Position numbers and translations under genes: made by a program. Below, piece after piece: positions 17,468 through 25,606 of a DNA stretch of 64,000 nucleotides. The stretch is taken from contig OZ240206.1 in NCBI GenBank assembly GCA_965197405.1, positions 2,542,001-2,606,000 on the forward strand, in the 5' to 3' direction. Source of the stretch: G965197405 sp965197405 (lineage in GTDB: Bacteria > Chloroflexota > Dehalococcoidia > Lucifugimonadales > JAGWBF01). The notes beneath the pieces are model-generated. The model was not told the DNA's origin, ran no database searches, and saw only the letters and a list, made by a program, of their open reading frames with translations. How positions within the stretch are numbered: the stretch's first letter is position 1; the number at the start of each line of letters is the position of its first letter.

Positions 17468-19543
17468 ATGACTATGTCCGAAAAACTCCCTATAGAATAC
17501 ATCCGCAATATCGGCTTCATCGCCCATATAGACGCTGGCAAGACCTCCGTCACCGAGCAGGTGTTGTACCTTGCCGGCCGCATCCACAGGGTTGGCGGTG
17601 TAGACGAGGGCACCGCCGTCATGGACTGGATGCCCCAGGAAAAAGAGCGAGGCATTACGATAACCGCCGCGGCGACTACCTGTTACTGGAAAGACCACCG
17701 CATAAACATCATAGACACGCCGGGGCATGTGGATTTCACCGCCGAAGTGGAGCGCAGCCTCCGAGTGTTGGATGGGGGGATTGTGGTGCTGGACGCGGTG
17801 GCCGGGGTCCAACCCCAGTCTGAGACGGTATGGAGGCAGGCGGACAGATATAAAGTTCCCAGGATTTGCTTCGTGAACAAGATGGACCGGATAGGGGCCA
17901 ACTTCGAGCGCGCCGTGGATACCATCAGACACCGGTTGAAGGGCAATCCCGTCCCCATCCAGTTCCCATTGGTAAATGACGACACCTTTGAAGGCGTCGC
18001 GGACCTCCTGGAAGGTAAGGCATTGCTCTATGAAGAGTCGGGTCCCACGCCTCCTCAAGAGGTGCCCATACCTCAGAAGCACCAGGAGGACTTCAATAGG
18101 TACCGCGAGGCCATGGTGGAGAAGATAGTCGAGACCGATGAAAGGTTGATGATAAAGTACCTGGAAGGGGAACAGATAGACGGCCATGACCTGCGAGAAG
18201 CCCTGAGACGAGCTACCATCGGCGGCGGCATGGTCCCCGTCCTCTGTGGCAGCGCTCTCAGCAGTCAGGGCATTGAACCCCTGGTAGACGCAATAATTCA
18301 CTATCTCCCCTCACCTCTGGACGTTCCTCCCGTGGAGGGCACCCTTGTTCATAATGAAAAAAAGGTTGTCAGGGAGGCCCGCGATGATGCTCCTCTCTCC
18401 GCTCTGGCCTTCAAGGTGACCTCCGACCCCTTCGTGGGGCGGCTCGTATATCTGAGGATTTATTCCGGCAAAGCTACCTCCGGCTCTTCCGTGTTCAACT
18501 CCACCCGGGACCTGAGAGAGCGCATGGGCCGGGTGCTTCTGATGCACGCCAACCGGCGAGAGGAGGTGGAAGAGACGAGCGTGGGGAATATCTGTGCTAC
18601 CGTCGGGCTGAAGAGCACCTTCACCGGTGACACCATCTGCACTAGGGAGGACGCTGTCATTCTGGAGCCGCCCCGCTTCCCCTCTCCTGTGCTCTCCGTA
18701 TCCATCGAACCCATGACCAGGTCGGACCAGGACAAGCTTTCCAGCGCACTGACAAAGCTGGCCGAAGAGGATCCCACCTTCGACGTGCGGTACGACCCGG
18801 AGACCGGCCAGACCCTCATATCCGGCATGGGCGAGTTGCACCTGGAGGTGCTGATAGAGCGGATACGCCGAGAGTTCAACGTGGAGGCCAGCGTGGGCAG
18901 GCCCAAGGTCGCCTACCGCGAGGCCATCACCCGGTCTGTACGCCAGGAAGGCCGGTTCGTCCGTCAAACCGGGGGCAGGGGCCAGTACGGGCACGTTTGG
19001 CTGGAGATTGAGCCTCGCGAGCGGGGCGAGGGCTTCCTCTTCGAGAGCCGCATAGAGGGCGGGGCGGTACCCAGGGAGTATATCTCCCCTATCGAGGCGG
19101 GCGTGAAGGAAAGCGTAGGAAACGGCCCTATAGGCGGGTATCCCCTGATAGATGTCAAAGTGACCCTGGTGGACGGCAGCTATCACCAGGTGGACTCGTC
19201 GGAGATAGCCTTCAAGGCGGCTGCATCCATAGCCCTCAGAGAAGGGGTCAGGAAAGCGGGTCCCATCCTCTTGGAACCCATCATGGAGATGGAGGTGGTG
19301 ACGCCTGGAGAGTTCCTGGGGGATGTGCTGGGCGACCTCAGCTCCCGGAGGGCGCAGATAAAGAGCATAGAGGGACACGAGGGTACACAGGTTGTGAGGG
19401 CCCTCATGCCCCTGGCTGAGACTTTCGCCTACACCACAACCCTCCGTTCCGCTACCCAGGGCAGGGCTATGTACACCATGGAGTTCCTCTTTTACGAGCC
19501 TGTACCTGATAGTATAATGCAGAGTACGGTCCGCAGAGTGTAA
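17468..19543 (+). CDS. fusA: Translation elongation factor G
   Basis: 691-residue translocase GTPase. G1 AHIDAGKTS near 19-27, switch II DTPGHVDF, G4 NKMD, then domains II-V with GMGELHLEVL and the domain IV loop GGRGQYGHVWLEI. An ATG two codons downstream (17474) is an equally possible start. G1 ends in Ser rather than the usual Thr-Thr, a minor variation. Here fusA follows rpsG, while tuf is in the second translation cluster about 38 kb away. Confidence 0.97.
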   Translation: MTMSEKLPIEYIRNIGFIAHIDAGKTSVTEQVLYLAGRIHRVGGVDEGTAVMDWMPQEKERGITITAAATTCYWKDHRINIIDTPGHVDFTAEVERSLRVLDGGIVVLDAVAGVQPQSETVWRQADRYKVPRICFVNKMDRIGANFERAVDTIRHRLKGNPVPIQFPLVNDDTFEGVADLLEGKALLYEESGPTPPQEVPIPQKHQEDFNRYREAMVEKIVETDERLMIKYLEGEQIDGHDLREALRRATIGGGMVPVLCGSALSSQGIEPLVDAIIHYLPSPLDVPPVEGTLVHNEKKVVREARDDAPLSALAFKVTSDPFVGRLVYLRIYSGKATSGSSVFNSTRDLRERMGRVLLMHANRREEVEETSVGNICATVGLKSTFTGDTICTREDAVILEPPRFPSPVLSVSIEPMTRSDQDKLSSALTKLAEEDPTFDVRYDPETGQTLISGMGELHLEVLIERIRREFNVEASVGRPKVAYREAITRSVRQEGRFVRQTGGRGQYGHVWLEIEPRERGEGFLFESRIEGGAVPREYISPIEAGVKESVGNGPIGGYPLIDVKVTLVDGSYHQVDSSEIAFKAAASIALREGVRKAGPILLEPIMEMEVVTPGEFLGDVLGDLSSRRAQIKSIEGHEGTQVVRALMPLAETFAYTTTLRSATQGRAMYTMEFLFYEPVPDSIMQSTVRRV

Positions 19544-19558
19544 TCGAAGAAGGTAACT

Positions 19559-19870
19559 ATGACTACCGGGCAGAAAATAAGGATAGTGCTGAGAGCTTTT
19601 GACCACAAGTCCCTGGACCTCTCCGCCGGTCAGATAGTGGATACGGCAGAACGCACGGGGGCGCAGGTGGCGGGTCCCATCCCCCTGCCCACTCACATAC
19701 GCCGGTTCTGTGTCATCCGCTCTCCCCATGTGGACAAGGACTCCAGGGAGCATTTCGAGATCAGGACTCATAAACGGCTCATAGACATTCTGGACCCTAC
19801 CTCAAAGACGATAGACGCCCTCACCAGGCTGAACCTGCCTGCGGGTGTAGACATTTCAATTAAACTTTAG
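19559..19870 (+). CDS. rpsJ: 30S ribosomal protein S10
   Basis: 103 residues. KIRIVLRAFDHKSLD at the N-terminus, GPIPLPTHIRRFCVIRSPHV in the middle and the HKRLIDILDP motif are all conserved. It is the first gene of the S10 block and is also known as NusE in antitermination. It follows fusA by 15 bases with AAGGT upstream of the ATG. Confidence 0.97.
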   Translation: MTTGQKIRIVLRAFDHKSLDLSAGQIVDTAERTGAQVAGPIPLPTHIRRFCVIRSPHVDKDSREHFEIRTHKRLIDILDPTSKTIDALTRLNLPAGVDISIKL

Positions 19871-19889
19871 GCAAACTTCAGGTGTCAAA

Positions 19890-20504
19890 ATGATCAAAGG
19901 GATGCTAGGAAAGAAAATCGGGATGACCCAGTTCTTCCGACAGGACGGAAGAGTGGTGCCGGTCACCGTCATTCAGGCTGGCCCATGCACCATCACCCAG
20001 ATCAAGACCAGGGCTAGCGACGGCTACGAGGCGGCGCAGGTGGGTTATGCTCAGGTGAAGCGCCTCAACAAGCCCGCAAGAGGGCATCTTGGGCGCACCG
20101 GACTCTTCCGTCACCTGCGAGAGATGCCCGTGGACGGCCTCGAAGACCTCCAGGTCGGCCAGAATATAAGCGCGGACCTCTTCCAGCCCGGCGAGAAGGT
20201 GGACGTGATAGGCACTTCCAAGGGGCGCGGCTTCCAGGGAGTGATGAAGCGTCACGGTTTCCACGGTGGCCCAAGGACTCATGGACAGTCCGACCGGGCT
20301 AGGGCCCCCGGCTCCATCGGCGGCAACACCTATCCCGCCAGGGTTCTCAAGGGCAAGAAGATGGCAGGTCACATGGGCAACGTAAGGATAACGGTGAAGA
20401 ACCTGGAGGTAGTGGAGGTTGACCTGGAAAGAAACCTCCTTCTGCTCAAAGGCGGAGTCCCAGGAGCGCCCAACGGGTTGTTGACGATACGCAAGGCTAG
20501 GTAG
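19890..20504 (+). CDS. rplC: 50S ribosomal protein L3
   Basis: 204 residues. It begins MIKGMLGKKIGMTQ, and the extended loop RHGFHGGPRTHGQSDRARAPGSIG that reaches the peptidyl transferase centre is present near residues 125-150. One of the first proteins to bind 23S rRNA. It is followed by an unusually long 141-base spacer before rplD. Confidence 0.97.
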   Translation: MIKGMLGKKIGMTQFFRQDGRVVPVTVIQAGPCTITQIKTRASDGYEAAQVGYAQVKRLNKPARGHLGRTGLFRHLREMPVDGLEDLQVGQNISADLFQPGEKVDVIGTSKGRGFQGVMKRHGFHGGPRTHGQSDRARAPGSIGGNTYPARVLKGKKMAGHMGNVRITVKNLEVVEVDLERNLLLLKGGVPGAPNGLLTIRKAR

Positions 20505-20645
20505 GTAGGCCGCGACCGTCCGCCGTACCCCGTCGAATCGGGTAAATATGGTCGCTACGGGCTGACCGCAGAGCGCGATGGATGCAGCAAACTGAACTTG
20601 GGGAGGGGCCGCCCGTGGTCTCCCCCAGCGCATGGAGTAACAGCT
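20505..20645 (+). other. Structured spacer between rplC and rplD
   Basis: No gene fits here. GCGACC (about 20511) can pair with GGTCGC (about 20549), enclosing ACCC/GGGT. A second G-rich arm TGGGGAG (about 20599) can pair with CTCCCCCA near 20623. Most neighbours are spaced under 40 bases, so a regulatory RNA element is possible. Confidence 0.35.
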
Positions 20646-21338
20646 ATGGATCTTCCGGTAAGGAACATAAAGGGAGAGGCGATATACACGGCCCAGGTGA
20701 GCGATGCCCTGTTTGATGTGCCCATGAACAACGCCCTGGTGCATCAGGCCCTGGTCATGTACCAGCTGAACAAGCGGCAGGGGACTCATAGCACCAAGAC
20801 TAGGAGCCAGGTCTCCGGCGGTGGCCGGAAGCCCTGGCCCCAGAAGTACACGGGCAGGGCCAGGCAGGGCAGCATACGCGCCCCCCACTGGCGGCATGGC
20901 GGCGTGGTGTTTGGGCCTCATCCCCGGGACCACCGTGTGGATATGCCCAGGAGAATGCGCCACCTCGCCCTCAAATGCGTCCTGTCTGAGAAGGTGCGCC
21001 AGGATAGCCTCATTCTCCTCGATGACCTCTCCCTGGACACGCCCAGCACGAAGGCCATGATCAGGATACTGGCGGACCTGGGAGCCACCAGTTCCACCCT
21101 CATTGTCACCGGCGAGCCTCAGCACAACGTGGTGCTCTCGGCCCATAACCTACAGAAAGTCTGGACCCTCCCCGTATCCCTGATAAACGCCGAGCAGGTC
21201 CTCAAGCGAGAGTCGCTTATAATGACGCTGGACGCCGTCCGCAGGGCCGAGGAACTCTGGGCCGTGGAAGGGTCCAGGCCCAGGGGCCAAGCGGGTCGAA
21301 TGAGAGCCTCCTCGAATGGCGGGCTCGACGAAGGATAG
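20646..21338 (+). CDS. rplD: 50S ribosomal protein L4
   Basis: 230 residues. The conserved tunnel loop GTHSTKTRSQVSGGGRKPWP and QKYTGRARQGSIRAPHWRHG are seen around 47-85. In other bacteria L4 also represses its own operon. ATG 20646 gives the family N-terminus (MDLPVRNIKG). The C-terminal 25 residues (RPRGQAGRMRASS and on) extend beyond typical L4 and look disordered. Confidence 0.96.
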   Translation: MDLPVRNIKGEAIYTAQVSDALFDVPMNNALVHQALVMYQLNKRQGTHSTKTRSQVSGGGRKPWPQKYTGRARQGSIRAPHWRHGGVVFGPHPRDHRVDMPRRMRHLALKCVLSEKVRQDSLILLDDLSLDTPSTKAMIRILADLGATSSTLIVTGEPQHNVVLSAHNLQKVWTLPVSLINAEQVLKRESLIMTLDAVRRAEELWAVEGSRPRGQAGRMRASSNGGLDEG

Positions 21339-21346
21339 GTCAGTCC

Positions 21347-21631
21347 ATGAACCTGAACCAAGTTATTATCCGGCCAATGATAACCGAAAAAAGCACCATC
21401 CTCCAGGAGGGTGGGAAGTACGTATTCCAGGTGGCCCTCAAGGCCAACAAGGTCGAGGTGAAGCAGGCGGTCGAGACCACCTTCTCTGTGAAGGTGATGG
21501 ACGTGAACATGACCAAAATCCGTGGCCGTGTCAGACGCTACGGGCCTCGCCTTAAAAAGATGCCGGACATCAAGAAAGCGGTAGTCACCCTCCGACGAGG
21601 GGACAGGATTCAGGTCATTGAAGGAGTCTAA
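21347..21631 (+). CDS. rplW: 50S ribosomal protein L23
   Basis: 94 residues. IIRPMITEKSTIL at the N-terminus, FQVALKANKVEVKQAVE in the core and the VKVMDVNMTKIRGRVRR hairpin are typical. It lies at the polypeptide exit and docks trigger factor and SRP. It follows rplD by 8 bases. Confidence 0.96.
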   Translation: MNLNQVIIRPMITEKSTILQEGGKYVFQVALKANKVEVKQAVETTFSVKVMDVNMTKIRGRVRRYGPRLKKMPDIKKAVVTLRRGDRIQVIEGV

Positions 21632-21645
21632 CCAGGAGTTTAGCT

Positions 21646-22473
21646 ATGCCACTTAAAACTCCCAACCCCAAGACGCCTGGGACGAGGGGAGCGGCCCTCC
21701 CTTCCTTTGAGGAGATAACCCGGAGCAAGCCGGAGAAGTCCCTGCTGCGGCCCTTGAAGCACACCGCCGGCAGGAACAACCGTGGGAAGATAACCACCCG
21801 CCATCGCGGTGGCGGCAGCAAGCGGATGTACAGGGTCATAGACTTCAAGCGGGACAAAGTGGGCATTCCCGGCAAGGTGGCGTCCATTGAGTACGACCCG
21901 AACCGCTCGGCGCGCATAGCCCTGATTCACTATGCCGACGGCGAAAAGCGGTACATCCTGGCACCCCTCGGGCTGCGGGTGGGAACGAAAATAGAGTCGG
22001 GACCCAGGTCGGAAATCAAGCCCGCCAATACCCTACCCCTCAGAAACATCCCGGCGGGCACCCTGGTACACAACCTGGAGATAGTGCCGGGGAAGGGGGG
22101 CCAGCTGGTCAGAAGCGCCGGGGTCGCCGCGCAGGTGCTGTCAAGGGAAGGCTCCTACGTGCTCATACGCCTTCCCTCCGGCGAGGTACGGAGAGTGCTG
22201 ATAGACTGCCAGGCCACCATCGGCCAGCTCAGCAACGCCGACCACAAAAACGTCAAGCTGGGCAAGGCGGGCAAAACACGCTACCAGGGCCGAAGGCCCC
22301 AGGTGCGCGGCGTCGCCATGAACCCCAATGACCACCCCCACGGGGGCGGCGAGGGACGCTCCCCCATCGGCCTCCCGGGTCCCAAGACCCCCTGGGGCAA
22401 ACCGGCCCTCGGCTACAAGACCAGGAGGAAGAAGAAGACCACCGGCAGGTCCATAGTGAGAAGGAGGAGATAG
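21646..22473 (+). CDS. rplB: 50S ribosomal protein L2
   Basis: 275 residues. GRNNRGKITTRHRGGGSKR near 41-59, the RNA-binding core, and the C-terminal GVAMNPNDHPHGGGEGRSP near 226-244, which holds the conserved His region at the peptidyl transferase centre, are intact. An AGGAG ribosome site precedes ATG. Confidence 0.97.
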   Translation: MPLKTPNPKTPGTRGAALPSFEEITRSKPEKSLLRPLKHTAGRNNRGKITTRHRGGGSKRMYRVIDFKRDKVGIPGKVASIEYDPNRSARIALIHYADGEKRYILAPLGLRVGTKIESGPRSEIKPANTLPLRNIPAGTLVHNLEIVPGKGGQLVRSAGVAAQVLSREGSYVLIRLPSGEVRRVLIDCQATIGQLSNADHKNVKLGKAGKTRYQGRRPQVRGVAMNPNDHPHGGGEGRSPIGLPGPKTPWGKPALGYKTRRKKKTTGRSIVRRRR

Positions 22474-22475
22474 GG

Positions 22476-22772
22476 ATGTCCAGGTCGACAAAGAAAGGCC
22501 CCTATGTTCAGCCCAAGCTGGAGAAGAAGGTGCTTTCCGCCCAGAATTCCGGTTCGAAGACGGTCATCCGCACCTGGTCACGCTCATCCACCATCATGCC
22601 GGAGATGCTGGGGCTTACGATAGCGGTCCACGACGGGCGCAGGCACGTGCCCATCTTTATCACTGAAAACACGGTGGGGCACAAGCTGGGCGAGTTCGCT
22701 CCCACCCGCACCTTCCGGGGGCACGTGGCAAGGTCCGAGCGCACCACCCAGGTGGGGAGAGGCCGCCGGTAA
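22476..22772 (+). CDS. rpsS: 30S ribosomal protein S19
   Basis: 98 residues. It begins MSRSTKKGPYV and contains TWSRSSTIMPEMLGLTIAVHDGR-type text, VPIFITENTVGHKLGEF and the FRGH motif. It forms the 30S head with S13. The rplB stop and this start are separated by 2 bases. Confidence 0.96.
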   Translation: MSRSTKKGPYVQPKLEKKVLSAQNSGSKTVIRTWSRSSTIMPEMLGLTIAVHDGRRHVPIFITENTVGHKLGEFAPTRTFRGHVARSERTTQVGRGRR

Positions 22773-22806
22773 GACCGGCGTCGGAGGAAAAGGAGGTACA
22801 TCCATC

Positions 22807-23151
22807 TTGCCTGAGGTCAAGGCCACTACAAGGGACATAGGAGCCTCCCAGAAGAGGCTCAAACCTATCGTAGACCTGGTCCGGGGCAAGCCCGTGAACG
22901 AGGCCCTGGACACCCTCAACCTCCTGCCTTCCCCCTGGGCCAAGGTGGTGGCCAAGGTGGTGCGGTCCGCCTCCGCCAACGCGGAAAACAACCTGCTAAT
23001 GGACCCGGACAGCCTGGTAATCACCAGGATATTCGCCGACGGGGCCCGCTCCCTCAAGCGGTTCAAGCCCCGCGCCAGGGGCCGCATAGGACGCATAACC
23101 AAGCGCTCGAGCCACATAACTGTCGTAGTAGATGAGGAGGAGGTGTCCTAA
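22807..23151 (+). CDS. rplV: 50S ribosomal protein L22
   Basis: 114 residues with a TTG start preceded by GGAGG. IGASQKRLKPIVDLVRGKPV and the tunnel hairpin with FKPRARGRIGRI near 85-96 are conserved. It lines the exit tunnel and is a macrolide-contact protein. It abuts rpsC directly. Confidence 0.95.
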   Translation: MPEVKATTRDIGASQKRLKPIVDLVRGKPVNEALDTLNLLPSPWAKVVAKVVRSASANAENNLLMDPDSLVITRIFADGARSLKRFKPRARGRIGRITKRSSHITVVVDEEEVS

Positions 23152-23883
23152 GTGGGCCACAAGACTCATCCCATAGGATTCAGGCTTGGAATAGTGAAGG
23201 ACTGGCAGACCCACTGGTACGCGCCCAGGGGCAAGGACTACCGGGACCTCCTGTTGGAAGACATGAGGATAAGGGAAAGCATCAATAACGAGTACGTGGG
23301 GTTCTCCAACGCCGGAATAGCCCGCATCGAGATAGACAGAGGCACCCAGGACATAGTGGTGAACGTCCACTCGGCGAGGCCGGGCATTCTCATCGGCAGG
23401 GACGGAGAGCGGGTGAAGCGGCTCCGGAGCAGGCTTGAGAAGGTGACCAGCAGGCGGATTCAACTTAACATAATAGAAGTTTCTCAGCCGGAGCTGAACG
23501 CCTACCTGGTGGCCAGGAATATCGCGGACCAGTTGGAGCGCAGGGTCTCCTACCGGAGGGCCATGCGCCAGGCAGCCCAGCGGGCCATGCAAGCCGGGGC
23601 ACAGGGCATAAAGATCATCATCAAGGGCCGTATTACCGGCGCCGAGATAGCCCGCCGGGAGAAGTTCATGCAGGGAAGGGTCCCCTTGCATACCCTGAGA
23701 GCGGATATAGACTATAATATCACCGAGGCCCGGACCGCAATGGGCTGCGTAGGGGTGAAAGTCTGGATTTATAACGGGGATATATTGCCGCCTCCTCCGG
23801 AAGACAACATGGAGGATATGGAGACCATCGAAGTAACCATACCCGTTGAGGAGACTGACGATGTTGCAACCCAAGAGAGTTAA
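23152..23883 (+). CDS. rpsC: 30S ribosomal protein S3
   Basis: 243 residues, GTG start directly after the rplV stop. It begins MGHKTHPIGFRLGI. The KH domain with VHSARPGILIGRDGERVKRL is near 64-83, and GRITGAEIARREKF near 163-176. The acidic tail (about 210-243) ends over the rplP start by 23 bases, indicating coupled translation. It guards the mRNA entry site. Confidence 0.96.
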   Translation: MGHKTHPIGFRLGIVKDWQTHWYAPRGKDYRDLLLEDMRIRESINNEYVGFSNAGIARIEIDRGTQDIVVNVHSARPGILIGRDGERVKRLRSRLEKVTSRRIQLNIIEVSQPELNAYLVARNIADQLERRVSYRRAMRQAAQRAMQAGAQGIKIIIKGRITGAEIARREKFMQGRVPLHTLRADIDYNITEARTAMGCVGVKVWIYNGDILPPPPEDNMEDMETIEVTIPVEETDDVATQES

Positions 23884-24298
23884 ATATCGCAAGATGCACC
23901 GGGGTCGTCGCACCGGCAAGGCCACCTCCGGCAGCACGGTGAGCTTCGGCGACTACGGCCTGAAAGCCCTTGAAGCCGACTGGGTGACTGCAAGGCAGAT
24001 AGAGGCAGCCCGTATTGCCATAACGCGCCATCTGAGGCGCGGTGGCAATGTGTGGGTGCGCCTCTTCTCCGATAAGGCCGTGAGCAAGAAGCCCGCCGAG
24101 ACCCGCATGGGCGGAGGCAAAGCGGCCGTGGACCACTGGGTAGCGGTGGTCAAGCCTGGCCGGATTCTATTCGAGGTAAGCGGCGTGCGGGAAGACCTGG
24201 CGATGGAGGCCCTGCGCCTGGCCTCTCACAAGCTGTCCGTTCCGACAAAAGCGGTGCGCCGGGATGACCTGGCGACCGCCGGCGTAGAACAGGCCTAA
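23861..24298 (+). CDS. rplP: 50S ribosomal protein L16
   Basis: 145 residues. MLQPKRVKYRKMHRGRRTG at the start, VSFGDYGLKALE, and the conserved RMGGGKAAVDHWVAVVKPGR block near 80-100. It organises tRNA contacts in the large subunit. ATG 23861 restores the exact family N-terminus and overlaps rpsC. Confidence 0.96.
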   Translation: MLQPKRVKYRKMHRGRRTGKATSGSTVSFGDYGLKALEADWVTARQIEAARIAITRHLRRGGNVWVRLFSDKAVSKKPAETRMGGGKAAVDHWVAVVKPGRILFEVSGVREDLAMEALRLASHKLSVPTKAVRRDDLATAGVEQA

Positions 24299-24329
24299 TT
24301 CCCGGGCATTTTTGAGGAGAGAAACGCTC

Positions 24330-24527
24330 GTGCGCGCTCATGAGATGAGAGAACTCACCGATCAGGAACTCAGCAGGGAACTGGAGAGTTCCTACAAGGA
24401 GATCCTCAACCTTCGCATTCGTCTCGCGACGAAACAGTTGACGAACACCTCGCAAATCCGCATCGCCAGGAAAAACACGGCCCGCCTGAACACCATAATC
24501 CGCGAGCGCCAGGCAGAGGTGAGGTAA
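24330..24527 (+). CDS. rpmC: 50S ribosomal protein L29
   Basis: 65 residues. ELTDQELSRELESSYKEILN and IRIARKNTARLNTIIRER are typical of this two-helix exit-site protein. GTG 24330 is preferred because GGAG lies 10 bases upstream; a TTG at 24312 is in frame but lacks a ribosome site. Confidence 0.93.
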   Translation: MRAHEMRELTDQELSRELESSYKEILNLRIRLATKQLTNTSQIRIARKNTARLNTIIRERQAEVR

Positions 24528-24528
24528 T

Positions 24529-24894
24529 ATGGCCAAGGAGAGGCGAAAGGTACGGGTGGGCCGGGTAGTCAGCGACAAGATGGACAAGACGGTGGTGGTG
24601 GCCGTACGGTGGCAGCAGCGGCACCGCATCTACAATAAAAGCCTGCGCCACGTCGCCAGGTTCTACGTCCACGACAAGGACAACGAGTGCAAGCTGGGCG
24701 ACCTGGTGCGCATCCAGGAGACCAGACCCATCTCACGTACAAAACACTGGAGGGTGCTGAACATACTGGAGCGCCAGGAGGTAGCCGAGGTCAAGCCCAT
24801 AGATTTGGACGAGGGCATACTCTCGGAGGAAGCAGCAGAGGATGACGACGAGGAAGCCTTGGAGGAAGCCCTAGAAGGGGAGGACGAACTGTGA
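24529..24894 (+). CDS. rpsQ: 30S ribosomal protein S17 with acidic C-terminal tail
   Basis: 121 residues against the usual 80-90. The core has GRVVSDKMDKTVVVAV (11-26), HDKDNECKLGDLVRIQETRP (about 48-67) and SRTKHWRVLNIL. Residues from about 92 onward form a Glu/Asp-rich tail (DEGILSEEAAEDDDEEALEE). The tail end overlaps the rplN start by 4 bases. Its role is unknown. Confidence 0.95.
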   Translation: MAKERRKVRVGRVVSDKMDKTVVVAVRWQQRHRIYNKSLRHVARFYVHDKDNECKLGDLVRIQETRPISRTKHWRVLNILERQEVAEVKPIDLDEGILSEEAAEDDDEEALEEALEGEDEL

Positions 24895-25265
24895 TTCAGA
24901 CCTACAGCCGCCTGGTTGTGGCCGACAACAGCGGGGCCAAAGAAATCATGTGCATAAACATACCTGGTAGTAGCCGCCGCCGGTACGCGTCCATCGGCGA
25001 CGTTATAGTTGGCTCCGTCAAGGAAGCCGCGCCCCTGGCCCAGGTGAAAAAGGGAGAGGTGGTGCATGCGGTCATAGTGAGGACCGCCAAGCCATACCGC
25101 AGGCCCGATGGGACCTACGTGAGGTTCGACGATAACGCCGCCGTCCTCATCGCCGGCAACAAGGTAAAGACCCCCCGTGGCACCCGCATCTTCGGGCCTG
25201 TGGCCCGCGAGCTGCGGGAGAAGGGCTTTATGAGGATCGTCTCCCTGGCCCCCGAGGTGGTATGA
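24891..25265 (+). CDS. rplN: 50S ribosomal protein L14
   Basis: 124 residues. MIQTYSRLVVADNSGAKEI at the start, IGDVIVGSVKEAAP, and the end GPVARELREKGFMRIVSLAPEV are all typical. GTG start inside GTGA overlaps the rpsQ stop. It forms an intersubunit bridge and is the site of RsfS binding in other bacteria. Confidence 0.96.
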   Translation: MIQTYSRLVVADNSGAKEIMCINIPGSSRRRYASIGDVIVGSVKEAAPLAQVKKGEVVHAVIVRTAKPYRRPDGTYVRFDDNAAVLIAGNKVKTPRGTRIFGPVARELREKGFMRIVSLAPEVV

Positions 25266-25294
25266 GGCGGCCTGAGGTAGTATGAGGTGGTGCG

Positions 25295-25606
25295 ATGAGG
25301 ATACACACAGGCGATACAGTGTTGGTCATAGCGGGTAAAGAAAAAGGGAGACGTGGACGAGTGGAAAGAGTCCATCCCTCCAATAACCGCGTGGTGATAG
25401 AAGGGATAAATCTCGTAACCCGCCATGTGCGCCCGCGTCCCGACCTGAGACAGGCTGGCAGGGTCCAGCAGGAGTCTCCCATTCACGTATCCAACGTGAT
25501 GCTTGTGTGCAACAAGTGCAGCAACCCGACCCGTGTGACAACCGATCAGCTAGACGACGGCAGGAAGGTAAGAACATGTCTACAGTGCAGGGAGACAATA
25601 GACTAG
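25295..25606 (+). CDS. rplX: 50S ribosomal protein L24, zinc-finger form
   Basis: 103 residues. The KOW motif DTVLVIAGKEKGRRGRVERV is near 7-26. Two CxxC pairs (CNKC near 70-73 and CLQC near 95-98) in the C-terminal half suggest a zinc site. It initiates 50S assembly. Its last 31 bases overlap the rplE start in another frame. Confidence 0.95.
   Translation: MRIHTGDTVLVIAGKEKGRRGRVERVHPSNNRVVIEGINLVTRHVRPRPDLRQAGRVQQESPIHVSNVMLVCNKCSNPTRVTTDQLDDGRKVRTCLQCRETID

Noticed and set aside
18311..19771. 486-codon open frame opposite fusA
   Set aside because: It lies wholly antisense to the well-conserved EF-G and rpsJ genes. Its product shows no domain and has the composition expected of a GC-rich antisense frame.
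25507..25606. Possible frameshift between rplX and rplE
   Set aside because: Both genes keep complete family sequences, and the overlap is explained by the L5 N-terminal extension starting inside rplX.
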